64,000 bases of DNA from Holtiella tumoricola (GTDB taxonomy: Bacteria > Bacillota > Clostridia > Lachnospirales > Cellulosilyticaceae). The notes beneath the pieces were generated by a model. The model was given only the letters and a program-made list of their open reading frames with translations, had not been told where the DNA came from and did not search any database. The position numbers and the translations under genes are program-made. Shown piece by piece: positions 1 to 7,274 of this stretch; within the stretch, counting starts at the first letter, position 1; each line of letters opens with the position of its first letter. The DNA is taken from contig NZ_JAQIFT010000057.1 of assembly GCF_027857615.1 (NCBI RefSeq), forward strand, positions 39,156-103,155, written 5' to 3'.

Positions 1-409
1 GATAAAGATGGTCAAAGTCTTCTAATAGTGCGAAATCTAATGCCATTTTTACATGTTGATTAGGCTCCCTTTGAGCTAATCTAGCTGTAAGGTCTACTGC
101 AAGTTGTTCATAGCTTATAGTTGTCTCTAAAATAGATTCATCTGCTGGCTTAAGAACACTAATAACTTTTTGTTGTTGTTGTTCACTTCTTCTTGTTATT
201 GCAATTTCTCTACGCAAATCATTATTTGTACAATGTCTTGAAAAATTATGTGAGAACCATACTGCTTCGTATTCTGTACCATTCATTAGGATAATACGAG
301 TTTTAGTATAAGGATCCACTTCATCTTTATTATACGGTTTTGGATAAATACTATTCCAATCTTTAAATAAAGCATCAGTTTTCATAGGTTTCTCTAGAAA
401 AGGATTCAT
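1..409 (-). CDS. Ferritin-like hypothetical protein, 3' part cut by window edge
   Basis: The reading frame opens at an ATG at 409 on the minus strand, preceded by a GGAGATGAT-type ribosome binding site, and stays open to base 1, giving at least 136 residues. The protein starts MNPFLEKPMKTDALF and contains the stretches YTKTRIILMNGTEYEAVWF, ISYEQLAVDLTARLAQ and ALDFALLEDFDHLYR. The EDFDHLY helix resembles a ferritin-like helical bundle with acidic and His ligands. I believe the family is a widespread clostridial ferritin-like protein of unknown role, but the C-terminal metal-ligand helices lie outside the window, so metal binding cannot be confirmed. No neighbour explains its job. Confidence 0.6.
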   Translation of the reverse strand, partial: MNPFLEKPMKTDALFKDWNSIYPKPYNKDEVDPYTKTRIILMNGTEYEAVWFSHNFSRHCTNNDLRREIAITRRSEQQQQKVISVLKPADESILETTISYEQLAVDLTARLAQREPNQHVKMALDFALLEDFDHLY

Positions 410-588
410 CTTAATATCATCTCCATTATTAAGTTTTTAAACAAGTAGTGATTACCAATCGCTCTAATTTATAATAATATTATTTGTAAAACTTCCGCTT
501 AAAATACCTACTTTTGTTAAAAACTTTCTATAAAATACTCTATCTATATTTAAAATCACAACTCTATTATTCCTTAATAAAAACAAAC

Positions 589-777
589 CGTGTGTATGAC
601 ATATGCCATTCACACGGTTCACTCTTAATCGATGTGGGAATTAATATTATACTTATTTCAGAACGTCTAGGACATGAGAAGATCCAAACTATATTGGATA
701 CCTATAGTCACTTGTATCCTAACAAGCACGAAGAAGTAGCTACTCAATTAGATCAACTAAAAAAAGGAGATGCTTAA
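589..777 (+). pseudogene. Tyrosine recombinase (phage-type integrase), C-terminal remnant
   Basis: From about 589 the plus strand encodes RVYDICHSHGSLLIDVGIN, then ISERLGHEKIQTILDTYSH and LYPNKHEEVATQLDQLKK before a stop at 777. This is the end of the catalytic domain of a tyrosine recombinase: the R..HSHGS block carries the second catalytic Arg and a His, LGHEKI the later His, and DTYSHLYP the nucleophile Tyr. The first catalytic Arg and the whole N-terminal part are missing, and the open frame upstream (from 514) does not look like integrase. It is therefore a decayed fragment of an integrated element. Its stop falls inside a terminator hairpin shared with the gene arriving from the right. 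A second, shorter remnant of the same protein end lies at 2405-2476. Confidence 0.85.
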
Positions 778-791
778 TGCATCTCCTTTTT
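761..791. terminator. Bidirectional intrinsic terminator
   Basis: A 13-base perfect inverted repeat (761-773 with 779-791, loop TTAAT) has an A-run on its left and T-run on its right, so it can stop transcription on both strands. It sits between the integrase remnant and the convergent membrane-protein gene. Confidence 0.8.
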
Positions 792-816
792 TAACTCTAG
801 TACACAAAATGATATT

Positions 817-1341
817 TTATTTAAAAAACTTATTTGTCCATTTCTCCTTATTCCACACATTAAACACCATATTTCCCCATATCATTGTTCCTATTCCTAC
901 TATTATAAGTATATTCCACCGTAACATAACTAAAATTGTTGATATACTAAAAGGCACAATGTAATACGTCAAAATTGCCCATATTCCAACCCTTTCAAAT
1001 AATTTCCAGAATGCTTTCTTACTAACCCAATATATAGAATATATTGATAATATTATTAGCATATTGATAATTGCTGGCTCAATAATTTGTTCTGTTAATA
1101 TATCTTGCCCAAGTAAAATTACAGGTGCAATACTTGTTATAACAGATTCAGTTGCTCTAAATAATTCGTCCTTTATTAATTCTTTCCCATCTTGTTTATT
1201 CATGATACAAAGTAATATTGCACTCATACTACTTAAATACATAGCCATCACATATATGTAAAAATTTTTTTCCATATCCGCAAATGCTACTGAGGATATA
1301 ATAATTCCTCCAATAAATACAAGATTTAAAAATCTCTTCAC
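817..1341 (-). CDS. Uncharacterised multi-pass membrane protein
   Basis: This 174-residue protein starts at a GTG with an AAGGAGG site nine bases upstream. It shows hydrophobic segments at about residues 4-20 (FLNLVFIGGIIISSVAF), 28-46, 64-80, 88-105, 118-135 and 137-155, so it probably has four to six membrane spans with a short basic C-terminus (NKEKWTNKFFK). I recognise no family. It begins 41 bases after the stop of the 289-residue gene at 1383-2252 and shares its direction, so the two form a likely operon. The pair lies between two integrase remnants, which suggests accessory cargo. A membrane effector partner for the upstream protein is possible but is only inference. Confidence 0.6.
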   Translation of the reverse strand: MKRFLNLVFIGGIIISSVAFADMEKNFYIYVMAMYLSSMSAILLCIMNKQDGKELIKDELFRATESVITSIAPVILLGQDILTEQIIEPAIINMLIILSIYSIYWVSKKAFWKLFERVGIWAILTYYIVPFSISTILVMLRWNILIIVGIGTMIWGNMVFNVWNKEKWTNKFFK

Positions 1342-1382
1342 TGAATATTTCCTCCTTGTAAACTATTATTCTTTTTACATAA

Positions 1383-2252
1383 TTATATACCTAATTGAGT
1401 ATGCCCTGTAGAATTTTTTATTTCTAGTACTTCTACTACTGAAAATTTCTCATTTATAATTTCATTTAATTCATTAATATGAGTAACAATATGTACCTTA
1501 GCTAGAATAGATGTTTTAGCATTTATATTTACTTCTCCATTTTTTACTAGATTTAAGAAAGCCTTATCCTCAATAGTAGCTCCTATAGTTTTACTAGATT
1601 TATGTGTACTATATACAAAATCCCATTTAGAATTTCCTATAAAATCTGGTTTTTTAATATGTAACCATAAATTAGGGATATTTTCTATCTCTCTATAATC
1701 TTCAAATGGCTCCAGATCTATTTCTTCTTTCATATATATAATTTCATTACTTTTTACACATAGTTTAGGTTCACTATCATATGTAATAACAAATTCTCCC
1801 TTATTATAATTAGGAAACATCTGAGCTATCATTTTATCACCTGCTTCTGCATAAAGATTATATTCATTTTTTGTAACATTTATCGTGCAGTTTTCCATAT
1901 TCTGTATAGATATCATTTCATCACTACTTTCCACTTTCTTAGGCTTGTCCCCTTTTAGATGCTTTTTTATATTAAAAAATGTCACTATCATATCTAATAT
2001 AGTTTTCATGTATTGCATATTCTGCATGTTAAATAAATTAGGGTCAAAACTTACTTGTGACATTAACTCAATTATAAAGCTACCTTTTTGAGTGTCTTTT
2101 ACTACTATATTGAAATCACTACTATCCCCTTGATCCTTTGCTATCAATAAACTTAAATCTAATACTCCGTTTAATATATCAGCAAATAGTCTAGCATCAA
2201 CCTCATCTTGTCCGCCCATTTTTATTGAAAACCCTAATTCTTCTCTGTTCAT
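1383..2252 (-). CDS. Uncharacterised 289-residue soluble protein, first gene of a two-gene module
   Basis: The start at 2252 has an AAGAGGTG ribosome binding site. The protein has no signal peptide. Its N-terminal 90 residues (GGQDEVDARLFADILNGVLD, then DTQKGSFIIELMSQVSFDP) look like an alpha/beta sensor-type domain. A basic linker follows near residues 97-110 (KKHLKGDKPKKVES), then NMENCTINVTKNEYNLY, and a beta-rich C-terminal half ends at HINELNEIINEKFSVVEVLEI. I do not recognise a named family with certainty. Similar proteins of about 280-300 residues occur in accessory islands. It is cotranscribed with the membrane protein at 817-1341, 41 bases downstream, and both sit between integrase scars. 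A defence or stress role is inference from context only. Confidence 0.6.
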   Translation of the reverse strand: MNREELGFSIKMGGQDEVDARLFADILNGVLDLSLLIAKDQGDSSDFNIVVKDTQKGSFIIELMSQVSFDPNLFNMQNMQYMKTILDMIVTFFNIKKHLKGDKPKKVESSDEMISIQNMENCTINVTKNEYNLYAEAGDKMIAQMFPNYNKGEFVITYDSEPKLCVKSNEIIYMKEEIDLEPFEDYREIENIPNLWLHIKKPDFIGNSKWDFVYSTHKSSKTIGATIEDKAFLNLVKNGEVNINAKTSILAKVHIVTHINELNEIINEKFSVVEVLEIKNSTGHTQLGI

Positions 2253-2404
2253 ATATTCACCTCTTACAAATTATTATAATATTAAACTTAAGTATATATT
2301 ATCTTACTTATTTTTACTATTAAATCAGTATTTAAACAAAAATAGGAGCAACATTCTAATCCTTACACTATTTAGTTCGAAACCATTCTGATATAAAAAA
2401 TTCC

Positions 2405-2476
2405 TCTATATTGACTGCCTATATCCACTTGTATCCTAGTAAACATGAAGAAGTTGCTGCTCAATTGGATACATAA
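2405..2476 (+). pseudogene. Second tyrosine recombinase C-terminal scrap
   Basis: These 24 codons read SILTAYIHLYPSKHEEVAAQ then LDT and stop, matching the end of the remnant at 589-777 (TILDTYSHLYPNKHEEVATQ). By eye about 36 of 43 bases are the same across the conserved block. Upstream of 2405 the similarity fades quickly. It is far too short to be a gene and marks a second recombinase tail in the same orientation about 1.7 kb from the first. It ends at a hairpin terminator that overlaps the stop codon of the converging chaperone gene, the same arrangement as the first scrap. Confidence 0.75.
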
Positions 2477-2502
2477 AAAAAAGAGACTTAATAGCCTCTT
2501 TT
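2475..2502 (-). terminator. Terminator of the toxin-antitoxin-chaperone operon
   Basis: AAAAGAG (2479-2485) pairs with CTCTTTT (2496-2502) around a ten-base loop. On the minus strand the stem is followed by a U-run. The stem overlaps the stop codon of the gene at 2501. Confidence 0.6.
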
Positions 2503-2923
2503 AATTGTTTTCTACTAACTTATGAATATTAATTGGTGGAATTATAATGGGCTCAACATTAGCATTACAACTATATGTTGTTACCATTGCTCTTAAATAT
2601 GGGAATAGTATTGAAATAGCATTCTTTTCAGCTAAGATTCTTGCTTCATAATCTGATGTCCCATTTTCAATCTCAAAGAATCCTGTAATTTCTAACTTCA
2701 TACTAAAAGGATAGTTTTGTTTAGATGCATTAGGGAAAATATCTGCCTTTAATGTTACTAAAGTAGTATTCTCAGCATCTTCTAAAAATGCTATTTCTTT
2801 ATCTACTTTAAAGTCTAATGTGGCACAATCCCCTTCGAACTCAGGATTCATATAAAATTCAACTTTATTTACTACATAATTAATAAATCTAAGCTTACTT
2901 ATTATGTTTGATGACTGATTCAT
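2501..2923 (-). CDS. SecB-like chaperone of a toxin-antitoxin-chaperone system
   Basis: The 140-residue protein has the SecB-like family pattern: an N-terminal KLRFINYVVNKVEFYM strand, a middle YPFSMKLEITGFFEIENG, and the C-terminal FPYLRAMVTT and PPINIHKL motifs corresponding to the FPYLR...P.NF region of SecB. Gram-positive bacteria generally lack the general secretion SecB, and SecB-like proteins there mostly belong to toxin-antitoxin-chaperone loci, where they protect a labile antitoxin (for example Rv1957 in Mycobacterium tuberculosis, CmdC in the anti-phage CmdTAC system). Its ATG overlaps the TAA of the upstream small gene by one base (TAATG), indicating translational coupling. The family call is strong; the partnership is inferred from gene order. 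Confidence 0.82.
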   Translation of the reverse strand: MNQSSNIISKLRFINYVVNKVEFYMNPEFEGDCATLDFKVDKEIAFLEDAENTTLVTLKADIFPNASKQNYPFSMKLEITGFFEIENGTSDYEARILAEKNAISILFPYLRAMVTTYSCNANVEPIIIPPINIHKLVENN

Positions 2924-3159
2924 TAAGCTACCTCATTTTGATATGTAAGTGAATAAACATTTAAATCATTGTCTCCTAAACTTGCATATCTTTCTTTATG
3001 ATTAAAGTATAGTTCCTGCTCTGTTACCATTCGCATGCCTGACTCCATAGTTGGTTTTATCCTAGCTATACCAGCTTCTATGAGATTATTTTCAAACTCT
3101 TCAATACTTAAGTTTTTAAAATGTTCCTCTATCGCTCGCATTCTTTTTTCTAAATCCAT
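2923..3159 (-). CDS. Putative antitoxin of a CmdTAC-like operon
   Basis: This 78-residue protein starts at an ATG with a strong GAGGAGGAGAT site. It opens with an acidic, amphipathic helix region (MDLEKRMRAIEEHFKNLSIE), continues with EFENNLIEAGIARIKPTMES, and ends in a short hydrophobic tail VYSLTYQNEVA. I see no helix-turn-helix, so direct DNA binding is not evident. Its position between an ADP-ribosyltransferase-like gene and a SecB-like gene, and its one-base overlap with the latter, make it the expected antitoxin. In such systems the antitoxin C-terminus is the chaperone-addiction segment, and the hydrophobic tail would suit that. There is no sequence motif that proves the role. Confidence 0.65.
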   Translation of the reverse strand: MDLEKRMRAIEEHFKNLSIEEFENNLIEAGIARIKPTMESGMRMVTEQELYFNHKERYASLGDNDLNVYSLTYQNEVA

Positions 3160-3213
3160 ACTATCTCCTCCTCGCTACTCTATACATCTATTGAATTATT
3201 GCCTTATAGCAAT

Positions 3214-3903
3214 TTATTTAATCACTACATACCCCTTTTTAGGAATATGTGTTCCTCTGCGTTTTGGCCTCTTAACTTTATTAAAAGATTGCTCTGCCCC
3301 ATTGTAATAAAGATTACTCAATTGCTGTTGAAAACTTGGAATACTATCTATATAGTTAACTTCCTCAATTACATCAATAACATTTAAATTTTTAATACAA
3401 AATTGTTTTTGTGGCATATAACCTAAGCGTGTACCAACAGCGCTATAATTTCTAGAATTCTGTATAAATAATGCTGATACTACATCAAAATCTTCATCAA
3501 ATCCTAAGTTATTAAACATATAGTTTATCACTATACCATCTGCTATTGCTACTTTATCAAAGGTATTGCTATACTCTTGATGCTTATGCATTAACGTATA
3601 TACCTGATCAAACATCATTTTATACTCTGCTTTACTTAAATCTAGTAATCTCTTTTTTTCAACTTTTATGTGGGCATCTAAAATAGAGTAGTTTTCTATT
3701 AAATTTTTATTCTGTGGTTGTTGACGAAATTTATTTTTATACATATCAGAAATCCATTTATATGCATAAAGCTGCTCATCAAAGAAATAACTTCCATCTC
3801 CTAGCCAATGATGTTCTCCTACTGATACTTCCATCATTTGATTTGAAAGCATTCTATCACCACGTTCTCGTCCAGTTCCATGATATAGATGCTCGTTAAA
3901 CAT
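3214..3903 (-). CDS. ADP-ribosyltransferase-like toxin of a CmdTAC-like system
   Basis: The 229-residue protein carries an N-terminal ART fold signature: LYHGTGRERG (His8 of the H motif), then HHWLGDGSYFF (Tyr39 of the Y motif) followed by a helix YAYKWISDMYKN. Late in the protein comes QKQFCIKNLNVID, corresponding to the third strand, where related bacterial ARTs of the H-Y-[E/Q] group have a Gln or Glu before a hydrophobic strand. The C-terminus is strongly basic (KVKRPKRRGTHIPKKG), suiting a nucleic acid substrate. It is the first gene of the operon with its own promoter at 3941-3968 and an AGGAG site, followed by a putative antitoxin (54-base gap) and a SecB-like chaperone. In CmdTAC, CmdT ADP-ribosylates mRNA after a phage capsid protein releases the chaperone. 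The RNA target here is inference. Confidence 0.75.
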   Translation of the reverse strand: MFNEHLYHGTGRERGDRMLSNQMMEVSVGEHHWLGDGSYFFDEQLYAYKWISDMYKNKFRQQPQNKNLIENYSILDAHIKVEKKRLLDLSKAEYKMMFDQVYTLMHKHQEYSNTFDKVAIADGIVINYMFNNLGFDEDFDVVSALFIQNSRNYSAVGTRLGYMPQKQFCIKNLNVIDVIEEVNYIDSIPSFQQQLSNLYYNGAEQSFNKVKRPKRRGTHIPKKGYVVIK

Positions 3904-3940
3904 ATGTACTCCTGTTAGTTTTATGAAGTGCTATATCCAT

Positions 3941-3968
3941 AGTATACCATAGTAGATATTTATGGCAA
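3941..3968 (-). promoter_or_regulatory. Promoter of the CmdTAC-like operon
   Basis: On the minus strand TTGCCA (3963-3968) and TATACT (3941-3946) are 16 bases apart, and start codon 3903 lies about 30 bases past the expected transcription start. No clear operator repeat is visible. Confidence 0.6.
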
Positions 3969-4096
3969 GAATTTAATTACTATTCTACCTATTAGTTTAT
4001 ATTATATAGATTGTATAAGTGTCATTGTAATACTTGAAAGAACTTTATTCACAATCAGTATTAATTAGTGCCATTTCAGTACCACACTACAAAAAC

Positions 4097-4138
4097 AAAA
4101 GCCACAAACCTTGATATTTCAAAGGCTTGTGGCTTTTC
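4097..4138. terminator. Intrinsic terminator after the ABC importer operon
   Basis: AAAAGCCACAA on the left pairs with TTGTGGCTTTT on the right in an 11-base perfect stem, with A-rich and T-rich flanks. It lies just after the stop of the solute-binding protein gene (minus strand) and faces the upstream region of the toxin operon. Confidence 0.8.
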
Positions 4139-4143
4139 TATAA

Positions 4144-5499
4144 TTATTGACGTTGAATTGATGTACCAACTTCTGATACAGATTCTTGAATGAATGTATC
4201 CATATCTGCAATGTTACCTGTTACGTAAGCTTCAAATTTTTCTTGAATTGTGTTACGTGCAGATTGAGCATTGTTGATAGCTGGTGTGTAATAAGCATAT
4301 TCTAATGCTAATTGTGCTACTGGATAAACTTTTGCATAGTTTGCTGCTGGATCAGCTAAGATATCTTTGATAATTTGTGTATCAGCTGCTGATTTACGAA
4401 CTGGAAGATAACCTGTTGCTGTTGCAAATTCTGCTGTATTTTCTGTGCTTGTAGCGAATTTAATAAATTCGTATGCTGCATATTGTTCTTGTAATGATAC
4501 GTCATTTGTGATGAATAATGAACCACCTTGTTGGATAACAGCTTTATCTTTTCCATCGAAGTATGCTGGTTCTACAGCTACCATTTCGAATTGACCGTTT
4601 GTATCAATGAATGATGCACCAGCTGATGATCCTTGGTACATTAATACTTGTTGGTTAGAGAATGGACCTGATAAGAATCCATCTTCACCTGGTACACGGA
4701 AGTAACCATTTTGAACTTGTTCTTTGTAGAAGTCCATGAATGTTCTTACCCATTCATTATCAACATTAATTGTTCCATCAAGTTGTACGAAATCTACACC
4801 TTCTTCTTTAAGTGTTGAGATAAAACCATTTGATCCACTATCGAAACCAAATCCTGCAATACCAAGTTGTTCTTTAGCTGCTTTTGATACTTCAGCTAAT
4901 TTTTCCATTGTCATACCTTGAATATCTTCTACAGTATAGCCGATTTTTTCAAGTAAAGTTTTATTTACGTATATAACTTCTGTTGATTTTGTCATTGGCA
5001 TACCATAAAGTTTGCCTTCTTCCCATTGAGCAACTTCACTTACGAAAGCTTCTACAAAGTCATTTTGAAGGTCTGGTAAAATACCTACTTCTGGATGAGT
5101 TGCAAAAGCAGCCATATCATAGATATTGCCATTTGCAATAAGACCTGTTGCTAAGTCTGGATATACGTTAATAATTGCTGGTAAAGTATTTGATTGTTCT
5201 GCAGCAATAACTTTTTTGTTCATATCACCAATTTTACCTTGTGGTACTGCTGTTACTGTGATATTCATATCGTTTGTTGCATTGAATTCATCAATAATTG
5301 CTTGAAGTGCTTCTTGTTGTTTACCTGTCATATAATGCCACATTTCAATTGAAACTGGCTCTGTCATTTCTGGTAATTCTACAACAACTTTGTCTGGAGC
5401 TGGTGTGCCAGCATCATTTGTGTTTCCATTTGAACAACCTGTTAAAGCTGAAACTGCCATAAGTGCTGCCATAGCAGATGCGAATACTTTTGTTTTCAT
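4144..5499 (-). CDS. ABC transporter extracellular solute-binding lipoprotein (UgpB-like)
   Basis: I take the start at the ATG at 5499 because the in-frame GTG at 5508 lies inside the GAGGTG ribosome binding site. The 451-residue precursor has a signal peptide ending in the lipobox LTGC (Cys22), so it is anchored outside the membrane. The mature part shows the family 1 solute-binding pattern: IEMWHYMTGKQQEALQAIID, VPQGKIGDM, a YPDLATGLIANGNIYDM block and YQGSSAGASFI. The WHYMTG...QGK...YPD series is closest to UgpB-type glycerol-3-phosphate or oligosaccharide binders. It is the last gene of a four-gene importer operon, a common place for the most abundant component to be separately stabilised. 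Substrate is not decided by sequence. Confidence 0.85.
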   Translation of the reverse strand: MKTKVFASAMAALMAVSALTGCSNGNTNDAGTPAPDKVVVELPEMTEPVSIEMWHYMTGKQQEALQAIIDEFNATNDMNITVTAVPQGKIGDMNKKVIAAEQSNTLPAIINVYPDLATGLIANGNIYDMAAFATHPEVGILPDLQNDFVEAFVSEVAQWEEGKLYGMPMTKSTEVIYVNKTLLEKIGYTVEDIQGMTMEKLAEVSKAAKEQLGIAGFGFDSGSNGFISTLKEEGVDFVQLDGTINVDNEWVRTFMDFYKEQVQNGYFRVPGEDGFLSGPFSNQQVLMYQGSSAGASFIDTNGQFEMVAVEPAYFDGKDKAVIQQGGSLFITNDVSLQEQYAAYEFIKFATSTENTAEFATATGYLPVRKSAADTQIIKDILADPAANYAKVYPVAQLALEYAYYTPAINNAQSARNTIQEKFEAYVTGNIADMDTFIQESVSEVGTSIQRQ

Positions 5500-5555
5500 T
5501 TGTTTCACCTCATAATAATATTATGTTTATCCATTTATATAAATTTATATAAATC

Positions 5556-6383
5556 TTATCCTTTAACCCCACCTACAGTAATACCATTCATAATTTTCTT
5601 ATGAAGGAATATATACGCAATCATAACTGGTAGAGTGATAATAGTTGATGCCGCCATTAATAACTCATAACGATTACCTGCATCTGATTGGAAAGCTGTA
5701 AGACCATTTGAAAGCAGACGCATGCTCTCTTTATTTGTTACAAGAAGTGGCCATAAGAATGAGTTCCATGAGTTAATCCCTACAAGAATACAAATTGTAA
5801 TGATTGAACCTTTAGCCATTGGCACCATAATTCTCCATAAGAATTTCCAATCGTTAGCCCCATCTACTTTAGCTGCAAAGTAAAGCTGTTTTGGAATCTT
5901 TAAGAAGAACTCTCTTAACATATAGATATAAAGTACGTTTGCCATGTATGGTACAACTAATGCTTGATACGTATCCATCCATTTTAACGCAGAGATTGTT
6001 TTAAAGTTAGTAATAATTAATACTTCACCCGGAATCATCATTGATGCTAAGAAAAGAGAGAATATAAGATCTCTTCCTTTGAACTCAAGATGTGAAAAGG
6101 CAAAAGCTGATAAAATTGCAATAATTACAGAACTCACAATGCTTAATGCTGTTACAATCAATGTATTGATAAAATATCTCCCAAATGGAGCCATTGTTAA
6201 AGCAACACTATAGTTTTCCCACATAAATTGTTCTGGAACAATAGTAGGTGGTGTTTGAATAACTTCAAACCCTGATTTTAGTGAGGACGCTATCATCCAA
6301 TAGAATGGAAATAACGTTACAATAGCAAAGATTGTAAGTAGAAAATATTTTAATGCTACTTTGATGTTCATTTTCTTTTCCAT
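5556..6383 (-). CDS. ABC sugar transporter permease (UgpE/MalG type)
   Basis: This 275-residue inner-membrane protein has six predicted membrane segments and the permease EAA-type loop AAKVDGANDWKFLWRIMVPM (residues about 160-180), which docks on the ATPase. It starts MEKKMNIKVALKYFLLTIF with an AAAAGGAG site. It lies 12 bases after the partner permease gene and 56 bases before the binding-protein gene, so all four are one operon. The closing motif NGITVGGVKG is typical of the MalG/UgpE branch (carbohydrate uptake family 1). It works as a heterodimer with the product of 6396-7274. Confidence 0.9.
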   Translation of the reverse strand: MEKKMNIKVALKYFLLTIFAIVTLFPFYWMIASSLKSGFEVIQTPPTIVPEQFMWENYSVALTMAPFGRYFINTLIVTALSIVSSVIIAILSAFAFSHLEFKGRDLIFSLFLASMMIPGEVLIITNFKTISALKWMDTYQALVVPYMANVLYIYMLREFFLKIPKQLYFAAKVDGANDWKFLWRIMVPMAKGSIITICILVGINSWNSFLWPLLVTNKESMRLLSNGLTAFQSDAGNRYELLMAASTIITLPVMIAYIFLHKKIMNGITVGGVKG

Positions 6384-6395
6384 AGCGTTCTCCTT

Positions 6396-7274
6396 TTAGT
6401 AATGGACTTTATTTTTTGCAATTGTTCTTTGGACAAATGTAACTGTTAAAATAATAAGCAGTAACACTACCGCTGCAGCAAATGCAAGAGGGAAGTCTTG
6501 ATCCCCATAGAATCTATCAATAATATACATTACAACTGTAGATACACGACCGTTTAATGTACGTCCATTAAAGAGAACATACACTTCTGTATATACTTTA
6601 AAACCAGCAATTAAGCTAATAATATAAGTATAAAGAATAATTGGAGATACTAATGGTATAGTGATTTTTCTAAAGATTGTACTATTTGTAGCTTGGTCAA
6701 TTTTAGCTGCTTGATAATACTGTGGATTAATAGATGCAATACCTGTTGTTAAAATAAGAGTATTGAATGCTAAGCTTTTCCATACAGCGAAAATAACTAA
6801 AGCTGGCATTGCCCAGTTTGGATCTGTTAACCAATTAATAGGATCGATACCAATAAATCCTAATAAGTAGTTAATAATACCATATTGACTATTAAAGAGC
6901 CATGACCATACAACCCCTATGGCTACAAGGCTTGTTACATATGGTAAAAAGTAAATACTTTGGAACATACCTTTTACTTTTTCATTCTTTAAATTTGCTA
7001 AAGCGTTAGCAAGAAGTAAAGATAATCCAACTGATAAAAGTGGTACGATTGCTGCATATATTACCGTATTAATAAGAGATTGAATAAATCTTTTATCTTT
7101 AAATAAATATCCATAACTACCAAACCCAAATACATAACCAGATGCTTTTGTTTCATCAAAGCTAAAAACGATTGCATTGATAATAGGATAAAATACAAAT
7201 ACACCTAAAATCACAAGGGCTGGTAATAAATAGAGATAGCCTTTATAACTTTTAGTTCCTTTATTTTTTAGCAT
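6396..7274 (-). CDS. ABC sugar transporter permease (UgpA/MalF type)
   Basis: The 292-residue permease has six membrane spans, an N-terminal GYLYLLPALVILGVFVFYP segment typical of this family, and the EAA loop QYYQAAKIDQATNSTIFRKI near residues 182-202. Its start overlaps the end of the ATPase gene by seven bases, implying translational coupling. It pairs with the MalG-type permease encoded 12 bases downstream to form the import channel of a carbohydrate or glycerol-phosphate ABC system. Confidence 0.9.
   Translation of the reverse strand: MLKNKGTKSYKGYLYLLPALVILGVFVFYPIINAIVFSFDETKASGYVFGFGSYGYLFKDKRFIQSLINTVIYAAIVPLLSVGLSLLLANALANLKNEKVKGMFQSIYFLPYVTSLVAIGVVWSWLFNSQYGIINYLLGFIGIDPINWLTDPNWAMPALVIFAVWKSLAFNTLILTTGIASINPQYYQAAKIDQATNSTIFRKITIPLVSPIILYTYIISLIAGFKVYTEVYVLFNGRTLNGRVSTVVMYIIDRFYGDQDFPLAFAAAVVLLLIILTVTFVQRTIAKNKVHY

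Noticed and set aside
514..588. Upstream extension of the integrase remnant frame
   Set aside because: The residues before RVYD bear no resemblance to recombinase sequence; the frame is open by chance.
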